Shown: piece after piece, positions 35,846-45,090 of the stretch
How the letters are laid out: each line of letters starts with the position of its first letter
Position numbering within the stretch: the first letter of the stretch is position 1
From: Palsa-504 sp963795795
GTDB taxonomy: Bacteria; Actinomycetota; Actinomycetes; Streptosporangiales; Streptosporangiaceae
Direction of reading: 5' to 3'
DNA length: 64,000 nucleotides
NCBI GenBank assembly: GCA_963795795.1
Contig: CAWCJS010000016.1
Span: 1-64,000 of the forward strand
Position numbers and translations under genes: made by a program
The notes under the pieces: generated by a model
The model's input: only the letters and a program-made list of their open reading frames with translations
Told to the model about the DNA's origin: nothing
The model's database searches: none

Positions 35846-38141
35846 ACCTGAGCAATTCGCAGGCCGGGTTGATCATCGCGGGGTGGCCGTCCCCGCCGAT
35901 GCCGACCATGCCGTGCAGGCGGACCCGGCGGCCAGGCTCGACGCCCGCGATCTGCGTGCGGCCGTAGAACACGGCGGTCAGCTCGCCGGTCGAGTCGGCC
36001 ACCTCGCAGGCCAGCACGTTGTTGCCCGGAACGGGCCGGACCTGCGCCGCGCGCAGGCGGCCCTGCACGGTGGCGCGGCCGGGCTGCCGCAGTGACCCGA
36101 TCGGGTCGGTACCGGGCGGCGGCTGCGGCCGCTGGTAGTCGATGAGACCGTCGGTCCTGGCCCGCTTCGCGCGCAGGGTTTCGACCTTGTGCTGCACGTC
36201 GAACGGGATGATGGTGGCCGCCGCGGACGGAACCCGGCTGACCGCGCGGGCGATCCGGTCCGCGGTGTGGTCGTGCAGCAGCCGGCTGGCCAGCACCGGG
36301 TAGCTGCGGCGCGGCAGGACGACGGTCACGTGCGTGCCGGGCGTGGCCGCCTCGGCCGCCGCGAGGCGGGCCGCGGCGTGGGCCAGCCGCCGGTCGGGGC
36401 AGTCCGCGAGGTCCAGCGGGGTCCCGGTGCCCGCCGACAGCCATTGCTGCCTGAGCTTGTCGGCCCGGGTGCTGTCGACGCTGAAGTGCACCGCGCGCAA
36501 CGACGTCGGCCGCAGGCTCTTGGCGTACCTGAGCGCGGCGATGGTGGCCAGGTCGTAGCTGTCCACCAGGACCAGGACGCAGCGGCGGGCGTAGTTCGGC
36601 GGGTTCGGCCGCAGGTCGCCCCCGTTCAGGCTGTCCAGGATGGCGGCCTCGTGCCGGTATTCCCGGTTGAGCCGGATCAGCAGGTACACCAGGCTCGGGA
36701 ACAAGATGACGATGAGCCAGGCACCCTCGGTGAACTTCACCACCGCGAACAGCACCACGACCAGCGCGGTGTAGATCCCGCCCGTGGTGCTGATCACCAG
36801 CCGGCGCCGCCATCCCGGCTCCCGGGTCCGGCGGTGGTACCGGGCCATGCCGAAGCCCGCCATGGCGAACCCGGTGAATACGCCGATGGCGTAGAACGGG
36901 ATCAGGGCGTCGACGGTCGCGCCCGCCACCGCCATCAGCGTCACCGACAGCGCGGTGAGCAGGACGATCCCGTTGGAGAACACCAGCCGGTGGCCGCGCC
37001 GGGTCAGCCACCGGGGCAGGAAGGAGTCCTCGGCGACGAAGCTGGCCAGGAACGGGAAGCCGGTGAAGCTGGTGTTGCCGCCGGTGAACAAGATGGCGGC
37101 GGTGGCGACCTGGAGGAAGTAGAACATGACGTGCCCGGCCGCGGTATGCCCGAACACCACGCCGGCTTCCTGGGCTAGCACGGTCGGGAACCCGGCGGTG
37201 TAGGGGGTGGCGTGGGTGACGTGCGCGAGCCAGGAGATGCCGGCGATGAGGAACGCCACGATCGAGCCCTGCATGGCCAGGATCTGCCGTGCGTTGCGGC
37301 CCTCCGGCGGGCGCAGCGCGCTGACCGCGTTGGAGACGGCCTCGATCCCGGTGAGCGACGAGCCGCCGTTGGCGAAGGCCTTCGCCACGATGTACATCGC
37401 GCCGATGGCGATCAGCCCCGAGTGCGACCCGATGGCGACGGTGCCGGGCCCGGTGTGTACGTGCTGCAGGCCTCCGGTTAGTTCCCGGACTAGGCCGGCG
37501 ACGATCATCGCGATCACCGAGGCAGCGAACAGGTAAGTGGGCAGCGCGAAAATCCGGCCCGCCTCGCGGATGCCGCGCAGGTTCCCCAGGCACATGAGCA
37601 GGATGGCCAGCACGGAGATGACCAGCAGGATCTTGGGCCCGATGACCGGGAGGCGGGACAGCGCCGGGAACGCGGACACGATGGCGGCGCTGCCCGCGGC
37701 GGTCTGCACCGCGACCGTGACCACGTAGTCGATCAGCAGCGCGACCGCGGCGACCTGCGCCACGCGCGGGCCGAAGTTCTCCCGCGCCACCACGTATGAG
37801 CCGCCCGCCCGGGTGTACACCGACACCACCTCGCGGTAGGACAGCACGACCAGCATCACGCCGAACAAGACGAGGAGCGTCAGCGGCAGGACCAGCGCGA
37901 AGGCCGCCAGCCCGAAGAACGGGAGCAGCGCGTAGAGGATCTCCTCGGTGCCGTACGCGGCCGACGAAAGCCCGTCGCAGGACAGCACGCCGAGCGCGAG
38001 CGGCTTGGACAGGCGCTCGCTCGCCAGCTGCTCGGTCACCAGCGGCGGTCCGAGCAGCCGGCGCTTTGCCGAGTACCAGAGCCCGTCCGGCAGCTCCGGT
38101 ACGTCATGCTGCGGACCGTTCACGTCTGCGGCGGCCACCAT
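35844..38141 (-). CDS. APC-family permease fused to a C-terminal OB-fold domain
   Basis: 765 residues from ATG 38141 (GGAGG six bases upstream). About twelve membrane helices (~50-490) with the amino-acid/polyamine/organocation pattern LSSAAYGTEEILYALLPFFG, RAGGSYVVARENFGP and GGSSLTGIEAVSNAVS. A cytosolic region of ~190 residues follows (CVLVLVDSYDLATIAALRYAKSL is Usp-like), and the last ~78 residues (GRATVQGRL ... PAMINPACELL) look like the nucleic-acid-binding-type OB-fold proteins usually encoded separately beside Trk/APC genes in actinobacteria. Substrate may be an amino acid or potassium. The fusion is unusual. Confidence 0.8.
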   Translation of the reverse strand: MVAAADVNGPQHDVPELPDGLWYSAKRRLLGPPLVTEQLASERLSKPLALGVLSCDGLSSAAYGTEEILYALLPFFGLAAFALVLPLTLLVLFGVMLVVLSYREVVSVYTRAGGSYVVARENFGPRVAQVAAVALLIDYVVTVAVQTAAGSAAIVSAFPALSRLPVIGPKILLVISVLAILLMCLGNLRGIREAGRIFALPTYLFAASVIAMIVAGLVRELTGGLQHVHTGPGTVAIGSHSGLIAIGAMYIVAKAFANGGSSLTGIEAVSNAVSALRPPEGRNARQILAMQGSIVAFLIAGISWLAHVTHATPYTAGFPTVLAQEAGVVFGHTAAGHVMFYFLQVATAAILFTGGNTSFTGFPFLASFVAEDSFLPRWLTRRGHRLVFSNGIVLLTALSVTLMAVAGATVDALIPFYAIGVFTGFAMAGFGMARYHRRTREPGWRRRLVISTTGGIYTALVVVLFAVVKFTEGAWLIVILFPSLVYLLIRLNREYRHEAAILDSLNGGDLRPNPPNYARRCVLVLVDSYDLATIAALRYAKSLRPTSLRAVHFSVDSTRADKLRQQWLSAGTGTPLDLADCPDRRLAHAAARLAAAEAATPGTHVTVVLPRRSYPVLASRLLHDHTADRIARAVSRVPSAAATIIPFDVQHKVETLRAKRARTDGLIDYQRPQPPPGTDPIGSLRQPGRATVQGRLRAAQVRPVPGNNVLACEVADSTGELTAVFYGRTQIAGVEPGRRVRLHGMVGIGGDGHPAMINPACELLR

Positions 38142-38244
38142 CGAGGTCCTCCAACCTGCGGCCACGCTTGCTGCGTGGTGATCAGCGATCCGTACAGTTC
38201 GAGGAAACCGCCGCACCGCAGGTCACGGCCAGGGTCCAAGGTGA

Positions 38245-38258
38245 GGGACCTTTGGCAC
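38245..38258. promoter_or_regulatory. Weak DosR-type box between permease and tandem Usp
   Basis: GGGACCTTTGGCAC has a perfect left half and a poor right half. It is 86 bp before the Usp start (38344) and 104 bp from the permease start, so either could be controlled. Confidence 0.35.
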
Positions 38259-38343
38259 CTCCAGGGGTGAGCTTGGTCTCTTCCGCGCCTGGCTGCGGCT
38301 CGCGATCATGGTGCCAATGGCGCACAACGACGCGGAGGCCAGC

Positions 38344-39222
38344 ATGTCAGCGAAGCCCATCGTGGCCGCTACGGACGGTTCTGAGGAATCACTGCGGGCG
38401 GTCGACTGGGCCGCCAGGGAGGCCGTGCTGCGCGGCGCCCCGCTGCGGATCGTCTCCGCCGCGGCGACGCTGCCCCGGATGATCGGAGGGCACGCCATGT
38501 CGGACTACGACACCGTGGCCGACACCATCCGCCAGCACCGGGACCAGGCCCTGGCCGCCGCGACCGGGCGCGCCGCCCAGGCGGCCCCGGGGCTGCTGGT
38601 CGACGCCGACCACCTGGACGGGTCACCCGCCGAGGCGGTTACCGAGGCCGGGTCGGGCGCGCTGATGCTAGTCGTCGGATCGCGCGGCAACGGCGCGTTC
38701 GCGGCGATGGTCCTCGGGTCGGTCAGCCGTTACGCGGCCACCCACGCGGCCTGCCCGGTCGTGGTGGTCCGCGAGGAGACCGGGGCCATGCACCGGCAGG
38801 TCGGCATCGGCATCGGCGACCTGGAGAACCAAGCCTCCCTTACCTTCGCCTTCGAGGAGGCCACGCTGCGCAAGGCCAGCCTGATCGCCATCCACTCCTG
38901 GCACCTGCCGGATTCCGACGTCTCACGAGCCGGGTCGGCGCCCTCCGGACCAGCCGGCTACGTCCAGGAAACCGAAACGGCTAAGCGGCTCGAGCAGCTG
39001 CTGGACGACTGGGGGGCCAAGTACCCCGACGTCCCGGTCAGCCAGGAGCTCGTCCACGGCCACCCCGGCCGGGCGCTGGTGGGCCTGTCGGCCCGTGCCG
39101 ACCTGGTGGTCCTCGGCAGGCGGTCCGCGCACCACGGGCCCGCCTCGGTCATGCACGCCGTGCTCAGCCACGCGCACGGCCCGGTCGTCACCGTTCCCTC
39201 CGGTCCGTCCGCCTCGGGCTGA
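38344..39222 (+). CDS. Universal stress protein, two Usp domains
   Basis: 292 residues from ATG 38344, GGAGG five bases upstream; ATG at 38308 would add 12 residues without a ribosome site. Domain 1 keeps the ATP motif GSRGNGAFAAMVLGSV; domain 2 has GRRSAHHGPASVMHAVLSH, which lacks the second glycine, so only the first half probably binds ATP. Tandem Usp proteins of this length are typical of the mycobacterial dormancy regulon (Rv2623 type). Convergent with arcC. Confidence 0.92.
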   Translation: MSAKPIVAATDGSEESLRAVDWAAREAVLRGAPLRIVSAAATLPRMIGGHAMSDYDTVADTIRQHRDQALAAATGRAAQAAPGLLVDADHLDGSPAEAVTEAGSGALMLVVGSRGNGAFAAMVLGSVSRYAATHAACPVVVVREETGAMHRQVGIGIGDLENQASLTFAFEEATLRKASLIAIHSWHLPDSDVSRAGSAPSGPAGYVQETETAKRLEQLLDDWGAKYPDVPVSQELVHGHPGRALVGLSARADLVVLGRRSAHHGPASVMHAVLSHAHGPVVTVPSGPSASG

Positions 39223-39234
39223 CGGGCGGAGTGC

Positions 39235-40143
39235 TCAGCAGGTAACGAGCGTCCCTGCCTGCCCGTCCAGCAGAGTCCGGGCGTCGGTGAGCCGCCCGAT
39301 GGCAGCAGGTTTCCCGGTCGATTCGACGAAGCGGCAGACGGCCTCGATCTTGGGGCCCATCGATCCGGCCGGGAAGGAGCGGGCCCGAAGTTCGGCGGGC
39401 GTGGCCCGCCGGATCGGGCGGGCCTGCGGGGTGCCGTATCCATCCTGTACCGCCGCCACGTCGGTGAGCAGCAGCAGCGCGTCCGCCGCCAACTCGCGGG
39501 CGAGCAGCGATGCGGTCAGGTCCTTGTCCACGACCGCTTCTACGCCGCGCACCAGCGCGGAGCCGTTTCCGGCCACGACGGGCACACCGCCTCCGCCGGA
39601 GCAGACCACGATCGCCCCGCGATCGAGCAGTATCCGGACGGCCGGGAGGTCTAGCAGTTCGGTCGGCTCGGGGGAGGGCACCACGCGGCGCCAGCGGCTG
39701 CCGTCCTGGCGGATTGCCCAGTTCATGCTCGCGGCCAGGGCGCAGGCCTGGTCCTCGTCGTAGACCGGGCCGACGAACTTGGACGGGTGCGCGAAGGCCG
39801 GATCGTCCTGGCTGACCAGGGTCCGGCTGACCAGGCAGGCCACCTGCCGGCCGGGCAGCGTGTTCTGCAGCGCCTGGACCAGCCAGTAGCCGATCATGCC
39901 CTGGGTCTGCGCGCCGAGCACGTCGAACGGGTAGGGCCGGGAGAGGCTCAGGTCCTGCGCGCTCTCCAGGGCCAGCATGCCGACCTGCGGGCCGTTGCCG
40001 TGGGTGATCACGAGGTCGTTCCCGGCCGCCAGCGGGGCCAGCGCCTGCACGGCCTTGATCACGTGCGCTTCCTGGATGCTGGACTCGGGCGGCTCGCCGC
40101 GCTCGAGCAGGGCGTTGCCGCCAAGCGCGGCGACGATCCTCAT
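39235..40143 (-). CDS. arcC: Carbamate kinase
   Basis: 302 residues. ALGGNALL, THGNGPQVG, the central VVCSGGGGVPVV and LTDVAAVQDGYGTPQA are the amino-acid-kinase-fold blocks of carbamate kinase. It makes ATP from carbamoyl phosphate and ADP, the energy-yielding last step of the arginine deiminase pathway. ATG overlaps the stop of the carbamoyltransferase gene (ATGA), so arcB and arcC are coupled. Convergent with the tandem Usp gene, only 12 bp apart. Confidence 0.94.
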   Translation of the reverse strand: MRIVAALGGNALLERGEPPESSIQEAHVIKAVQALAPLAAGNDLVITHGNGPQVGMLALESAQDLSLSRPYPFDVLGAQTQGMIGYWLVQALQNTLPGRQVACLVSRTLVSQDDPAFAHPSKFVGPVYDEDQACALAASMNWAIRQDGSRWRRVVPSPEPTELLDLPAVRILLDRGAIVVCSGGGGVPVVAGNGSALVRGVEAVVDKDLTASLLARELAADALLLLTDVAAVQDGYGTPQARPIRRATPAELRARSFPAGSMGPKIEAVCRFVESTGKPAAIGRLTDARTLLDGQAGTLVTC

Positions 40144-41141
40144 TCGATCTCCCCGGCCGTGGCGACCATGAGCGCCTTGATGGTATGCAGCCGGTTCTCC
40201 GCCTGGTCGAACACGATGGAGGCGGGCGATTCGAAGACCTCCTCGGTCACCTCGAGCGCCTCCAGGCCGCGCTTGTCGTACAGGCGCTGCCCGATCGTGG
40301 TCTCCCGGTTGTGCAGCGCGGGCAGGCAGTGCATGAACTTCACCGCCCGATTCCCGGTGGCGGCCAGCACGCCCTGGTTCACCTGGTAGGGGAGCAGCAG
40401 GTCGATCCGCTCGTCCCACTCCTCCTCCGGTTCCCCCATGGACAGCCAGACGTCGGTGTACAGGTAATCCGCGCCCGCCACGGCGGCCTGGATGTCGGAG
40501 GTGACCGTAAGCCGGGCGCCCGATCCAGCCGCGAGCTTCGCGGCGATCTCCTGCACTGGGGCCGGGGGCTGCAGCGGACCGGGAGCGCATATCCGTGCGT
40601 CCATGCCGAGCATGGCCCCGGTCACCAGCAGGGAGTTCGCGGTATTGTTCCGCCCGTCGCCGAGGTAGCAGTAGGTGATCTCGGCGAGCGGTCGGTCCGC
40701 GTGATCGCGCATGGTCAGGATGTCGGCCAGCATCTGGGTGGGGTGCCAGTCGTCGGTGAGCCCGTTCCACACCGGGACTCCGGCGTAGGCGCCGAGCGTC
40801 TCGACCGCCTCCTGTGCGGACCCGCGGTACTCGATGCCGTCGAACATCCGGCCCAGCACCCGCGCGGTGTCCTTCACCGACTCCTTGCGGCCGAGCTGTG
40901 ATTCCCCTGGCCCGAGATAGGTGACGTGGGCGCCCTCGTCGTGCGCGGCCACCTCGAAGGCGGCGCGGGTCCGGGTCGAGGTCTTCTCGAAGATCAGCGC
41001 GATGTTACGTCCGGCCAGGCGGTGCATCCGCTCGCCCAGGCGCTTCTCCAGCCGCAGGCGCGCGCCCAAGTCGACCAGGTAGCGGAATTCGTCGGCGGTC
41101 AGGTCGATCTCCTTGAGCAGGCTGCGTCCATGCAGGTTCAT
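40140..41141 (-). CDS. arcB: Ornithine carbamoyltransferase, catabolic context
   Basis: 333 residues. Carbamoyl-phosphate site STRTR at 55-59, DDWHPTQ, and HCLPALHN with the catalytic Cys; GLTDDWHPTQMLAD and GEPEEEWDERI are family blocks. Placed between arginine deiminase and carbamate kinase, it splits citrulline to ornithine and carbamoyl phosphate, so the catabolic name fits better than anabolic argF. Starts inside the deiminase stop (ATGA). Confidence 0.93.
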   Translation of the reverse strand: MNLHGRSLLKEIDLTADEFRYLVDLGARLRLEKRLGERMHRLAGRNIALIFEKTSTRTRAAFEVAAHDEGAHVTYLGPGESQLGRKESVKDTARVLGRMFDGIEYRGSAQEAVETLGAYAGVPVWNGLTDDWHPTQMLADILTMRDHADRPLAEITYCYLGDGRNNTANSLLVTGAMLGMDARICAPGPLQPPAPVQEIAAKLAAGSGARLTVTSDIQAAVAGADYLYTDVWLSMGEPEEEWDERIDLLLPYQVNQGVLAATGNRAVKFMHCLPALHNRETTIGQRLYDKRGLEALEVTEEVFESPASIVFDQAENRLHTIKALMVATAGEIE

Positions 41142-42377
41142 GCCGGGTCCCTCTCGATCGGGCAGGTCATGCAGCGGGGTCCGCCACGGCCGCGGCCGAG
41201 TTCGCTGCCGGCGATGGTGACGACCTCGATGCCGTGCTTGCGCAGCATGGTGTTGGTGGCGACGTTGCGCTCGTAGCCCATGATGACGCCGGGCGCGACC
41301 GCCAGGTAGTTAACCCCGTCGTCCCACTGCTCGCGCTCGGCCGCCCGGATGTCCTCATCGGTCCTCAGTACGGTGACCTTGTCCACGCCGAGCGTCTCGG
41401 CGACCGTCTCCCACAGGTCGTGGTTGCGGGTCAACGACACCGTGCGGTCGTCCCCGTTCGGGGTCAGCGTCCAGGACCGGAGCTGGTGCTCCAGGTACGG
41501 GTACTGGACGAAGGTGTCACGGTCGATCATCGTCATGACCGTATCGAGGTGCATCATCGCGCGGGTGGCGGGCAGCTCGATGGCGATCACCGTGCTGGCC
41601 TGCCCGGACCGGAACAGGGCGCTGGCGAGCAGCTCGACGGCCATCGGGGTGGACCGCTCGCCCATGCCGATCATCACCGCGCCGTGGCCGAGCACGTGCA
41701 CGTCGCCGCCCTCGATGGTGGCGGGCAGGTGGCTGGCGTCGTCGTCGCCGTAGTACCGGGTGAAGTCCGCGCCCGCGAACATCGGGTGGAAGCGGTAGAT
41801 GGCCCGGCTGTGCAGCGTCTCGCGCTGGCGGGCGGGCTTGGCCATCGGGTTAACCGAGACGCCCCGGTAGATCCAGCAGGAGTTGTCGCGCTGGAACAGA
41901 TGGTTGGGCAGCGGGGGCAGCACGAAGTCGTCCGCCCGGAGCATGTCCCACTTGAGGCTGTGCGCGCCCGTGGGATGCAGGTCCGCCTTGAGCACCCCGC
42001 CGACCAGGAACTCGGCCAGCGCCGGCCCGTCGAGGTCGTCGAAGAGCCTGCGCAGCGGCTGGATCAGGTTGAGGACCCAGCATTTCCGGCGTGCAGAGGC
42101 GGTCCAGGACGAAGGCCCGGCCTTCGGGCAGCTCGAGGGTCTCGCCCAGGAGCTGCCCGAAGTAGTGAACCCGCACGCCCGCCTCGCGGAGGGCCTCGGC
42201 GAACGCGTCGTGCTCCTCCTTGGCCTTCTTCGCCCACAGCACGTCGTCGAAGAGCAGCTCGCCGACGTTCCGCGGCGTCAGCCGCGACAGCTCCAGGCCT
42301 GGCCGGTGGACGATGACCTGGCGGAGCTGGCCGACCTCGGATTGGACGTTGAAGTTCATCTCACTCACCGGTCTCAT
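41138..42377 (-). CDS. arcA: Arginine deiminase, one frameshift
   Basis: 412 residues after repair. N-terminal MNFNVQSEVGQLRQVIVHRPG and FDDVLWAKKAKEEHDAF, then EGGDVHVLG and the C-terminal GRGGPRCMTCPI with the nucleophile Cys are classical. The frame breaks at ~42075: EMLGP must shift one base (extra T) to read NLIQPLRRLFDDL. It hydrolyses arginine to citrulline and ammonia. ATG 42377 overlaps the permease stop (ATGA); an alternative ATG is 42359. Confidence 0.9.
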
Positions 42378-43829
42378 CAGGCCTGCGGGTCAACGGATGG
42401 CGCTGGCTCCGGCTCCGCGGGATTGTCCTGCGGCGCGGCGACCTGGCCGAGGTTCTCCCTGCGAGCCTTGATGAAGGCGTACAGGACGACCCCGGCGAGC
42501 ACGAGGATCAGCGCCTGGTACACCGACTGGTAACCGGCCGCGAAGGTGACCCACAGCGAGAACAGCACGCCGGCCCCGGCGATGGTCAGGTCCCTGACCA
42601 GCTGCCAGCCCTGCACGCTGCGCCGCTTGGACACCAGGTAGGCCAGCTGCGCGCAGGCCGAGAACAGGTAAGGGATGGCCACGGTGACCACGGTCAGGTA
42701 CACCAGGTCGGTGAAAACCTTCAGCCCGGTCGCGGTGGTGTAGCTCCACAGCATGAGCAGCGAGGGCAGCAGCGCCGCCATCACGATGCCGAACCAGGCC
42801 GAGTCCTTGCGGTCGCTCCACGCGAACGCCTTCGGGAACAGGCCGTCTTGCGCGGCGGCGCGGGACACCTCGGTGGTGACCAGCGTCCAGCCGTTCAGGG
42901 CGCCGATGCCCGAGGCGACGGCCAGCGCGGCCACCAGCTTGCCGGCCCACGTGCCGTGGGAGAAGATCACCTGGAACGCGAGCACGAACGGGGCCGTGCT
43001 GTGAATGAGCTCGTGGTGCGGGACCAGGCCCATCACGGCGGCCGACACGGCCATGTACAGGATGGCGCAGGCGGCGGTGCCGAGCAGGGAGGCGCGGCCC
43101 ACGTTGACGCGAGGGTTCTTGACCCGCTTCGCGGTGATGGCAGCGACCTCGACCCCGATGAAGGAGAACAGGGCCACCCCGGCCGCGATGCCGATCGCAT
43201 CGTACAGGCTGCCGCCCGAGGCGTTGAAGGCGCCGAAGTTGGCCTTGGACACGAACGCCCAGCCGACCACGCCGATGAACAGCAGCGGCAGGAACTTCAG
43301 CACCACGGTCAGGTTCTGGAACCAGGTCATCTGCTTGACTCCGGCCAGGTTGATGATCGCCGGGATCCACAGGCCGCCCAGGGCGATGCCCCAGTTGCCG
43401 ATACCCCGACGGGTTGATGCCGAACAGGGCGTCGACGTAGAAGACCCAGGCCGAGACGATGGCCGCGTTACCGGCCCAGGCCTGGATCCAGTAGCACCAT
43501 CCGGTCAGGTAGCCGGCGAAGTCGCCGAACTCGTGCCGGGCGTACGCGTACAGCCCGCCGTCGGAGTTCGGGACCCGCCTGGTCAGCTGGCCGAACAGCG
43601 CGGCCAGCAGCATCGCGCCGACCGCGATCACGGCCAGGACGGCGATCGAGCTGGTGCCCGCGCCGGCCAGCACGGCTGGCATGGCGAAGACCCCGGTTCC
43701 GACTATACTTCCGACGACCAGGCCGGTCGCCGACGTGAGGCCCAGCGCGCGGGCCTTCTGCTGCGCCCGCGTGGGCGCAGGCTCATGATCTTGCCCGCCG
43801 CCGATACGGGGGCCGACAAGTGCGGACAT
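42377..43829 (-). CDS. arcD: APC-family permease, arginine/ornithine antiporter-like, one frameshift
   Basis: 483 residues after repair, from ATG 43829 with AGGAGG upstream. About twelve helices; GLVVGSIVGTGVFAMPAVLAG, PNSDGGLYAYARHEFGDFAGYLTGWCYW and ALFSFIGVEVAAI are APC marks of the basic-amino-acid antiporter group. The break is at ~43403 (GINPSG then IGNWGIALGGLW in the other frame), one extra base. First gene of the operon; probably swaps arginine for ornithine. The gene symbol follows context; substrate is not proved by sequence. Confidence 0.83.
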
Positions 43830-43923
43830 CGGATCCTCCTCCCGAGTGCCGACCAGGGGCACGCCAGTGACCCGATCGGCTCGTTGCGAAACCAGCGTGC
43901 GCACGAGGCGATCAGCGGCGTTA

Positions 43924-43937
43924 GGGACGCAAGTCCT
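43924..43937. promoter_or_regulatory. DosR-type box upstream of the arginine deiminase operon
   Basis: GGGACGCAAGTCCT, one mismatch at the last base, 95 bp before the permease start on the minus strand. Confidence 0.65.
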
Positions 43938-44011
43938 TGATCACCAGCCCGAAAGACACCGGCTTCTGAGCACCAGTCGGGCCAAGCTGCACCCCGGCAC
44001 GGCAGCCGGTA

Positions 44012-44025
44012 GGGACGAACGTCCC
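44012..44025. promoter_or_regulatory. Perfect DosR-type box upstream of Usp genes
   Basis: GGGACGAACGTCCC, six-base perfect arms around AA, 113 bp before the Usp start at 44139. Confidence 0.7.
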
Positions 44026-44138
44026 GATTTGACCTTGCTTCGGTCCCTGGCGTTCCGCGTGATGCGGGAGTAAAAAGACCGCGGGGGAAAGGACCTATAG
44101 TTTCCCATTTATCGGCTCGGCATGAAGGGAACAGGCCG

Positions 44139-44558
44139 GTGTACGACAAGATCCTGGTCGCGGTCGACCACTCGGAGATGTCCGACCGCGCGGTAATCGC
44201 GGCCAGGGACCTGGCTGTGCTGTCACACGGCGAGGTCTGGGTGCTGCACCTGCGGGAACGCGAGGTGGGGGTCAAGACCGGTGCGCTGACCGCCGACGAG
44301 ACGACGGAGGAGGCGAACGCCCAGGTGGCGGCATCCGTGGAGGTGCTCACCCAGGCCGGGGTGAAGGCGCACGGGGAGGTCAGGAGCACTATTTTCGGGT
44401 ACGCGGCACGCGAGATCGTCGGCGACGCCGAGGAGATCGGCGCGGACGTCATCGTGATGGGGTCGCGCGGCCGCGGTGATCTCACCGGGCTGCTGCTGGG
44501 CAGTACCGCGCACAAGGTCATTCACCTCAGCCACCGGCCGGTCCTGATCGTCCGGTGA
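44139..44558 (+). CDS. Universal stress protein, single domain
   Basis: 139 residues from GTG 44139, AAGGGA nine bases upstream. Full Usp fold with canonical ATP motif GSRGRGDLTGLLLGSTAHKVIHLSHRPVLIV. Acidic 60-80 region (TADETTEEANAQ). 34 bp before a second Usp gene, cotranscribed. Box at 44012 points to hypoxic induction. Confidence 0.92.
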   Translation: MYDKILVAVDHSEMSDRAVIAARDLAVLSHGEVWVLHLREREVGVKTGALTADETTEEANAQVAASVEVLTQAGVKAHGEVRSTIFGYAAREIVGDAEEIGADVIVMGSRGRGDLTGLLLGSTAHKVIHLSHRPVLIVR

Positions 44559-44592
44559 TCCGTGACGACGTGATATTCACCCTGGAGGATCG

Positions 44593-45090
44593 ATGAGCAA
44601 GAACATCGTGTTGGCCGTTGACGCGGCGTCGCACGATCCGGCCCGCCACGTGGCGGCCGCCGTGGAGATGACGCGCGACCTGAGCCGCGATAGCGGAGAC
44701 CATGTCATCGTGCTGCACGTGCACGAGTTCGCCACCGGCCGGTTCGGCCGGATCCGGGTCGACTGCGGCGATGGCGAGGGCGAGGCCGTGGTGGAGAAGA
44801 TCGTGGCCGACCTGAAGGCGGCCGGGGTCAGCGCGGAGGGTGAGATCCGCGAGGCCAACTTCGGGCACATCGCCGCGGCCATCTTGCATGCGGCGCATGA
44901 CCACGACGCGCGCATGGTGGTGCTCGGCTCGCACAGCCGGACCGACCTGCCCCGCATCCCGCTGGGCAGCGTGGCCAGCAGGCTGCTGCACACGGCCAGC
45001 CGCCCGGTCCTGATCGTGCCGAGGCCCTACCTCCACGCCGAAGCAGCCCACCCGTCAGAGTCTGTCGCGGCCGAAGCGGGGGAGAGCTAG
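44593..45090 (+). CDS. Universal stress protein with degenerate ATP motif
   Basis: 165 residues, GGAGG before the ATG. Usp fold but the nucleotide loop reads GSHSRTDLPRIPLGSV: the second glycine of G-x2-G-x9-G is Ser, so ATP binding may be weak or absent. Histidine-rich patches (HDHDAR, HVHEF) stand out. Last bases overlap tail to tail with the convergent tandem Usp gene. Confidence 0.85.
   Translation: MSKNIVLAVDAASHDPARHVAAAVEMTRDLSRDSGDHVIVLHVHEFATGRFGRIRVDCGDGEGEAVVEKIVADLKAAGVSAEGEIREANFGHIAAAILHAAHDHDARMVVLGSHSRTDLPRIPLGSVASRLLHTASRPVLIVPRPYLHAEAAHPSESVAAEAGES

Larger units (their letters stand above)
43830..44138. other. Divergent 309-bp promoter region between arc operon and Usp genes
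   Basis: No gene here. It holds two good DosR-type boxes (43924-43937 and 44012-44025) and a degenerate third around 44090-44106 (GGACCTATAGTTTCC). The spacing of 88 bp between the two good boxes and their placement suggest one serves each direction. Confidence 0.6.

Noticed and set aside
44090..44106. Third DosR box GGACCTATAGTTTCC
   Set aside because: Spacing is two bases too long and both halves have mismatches; noted only as degenerate.
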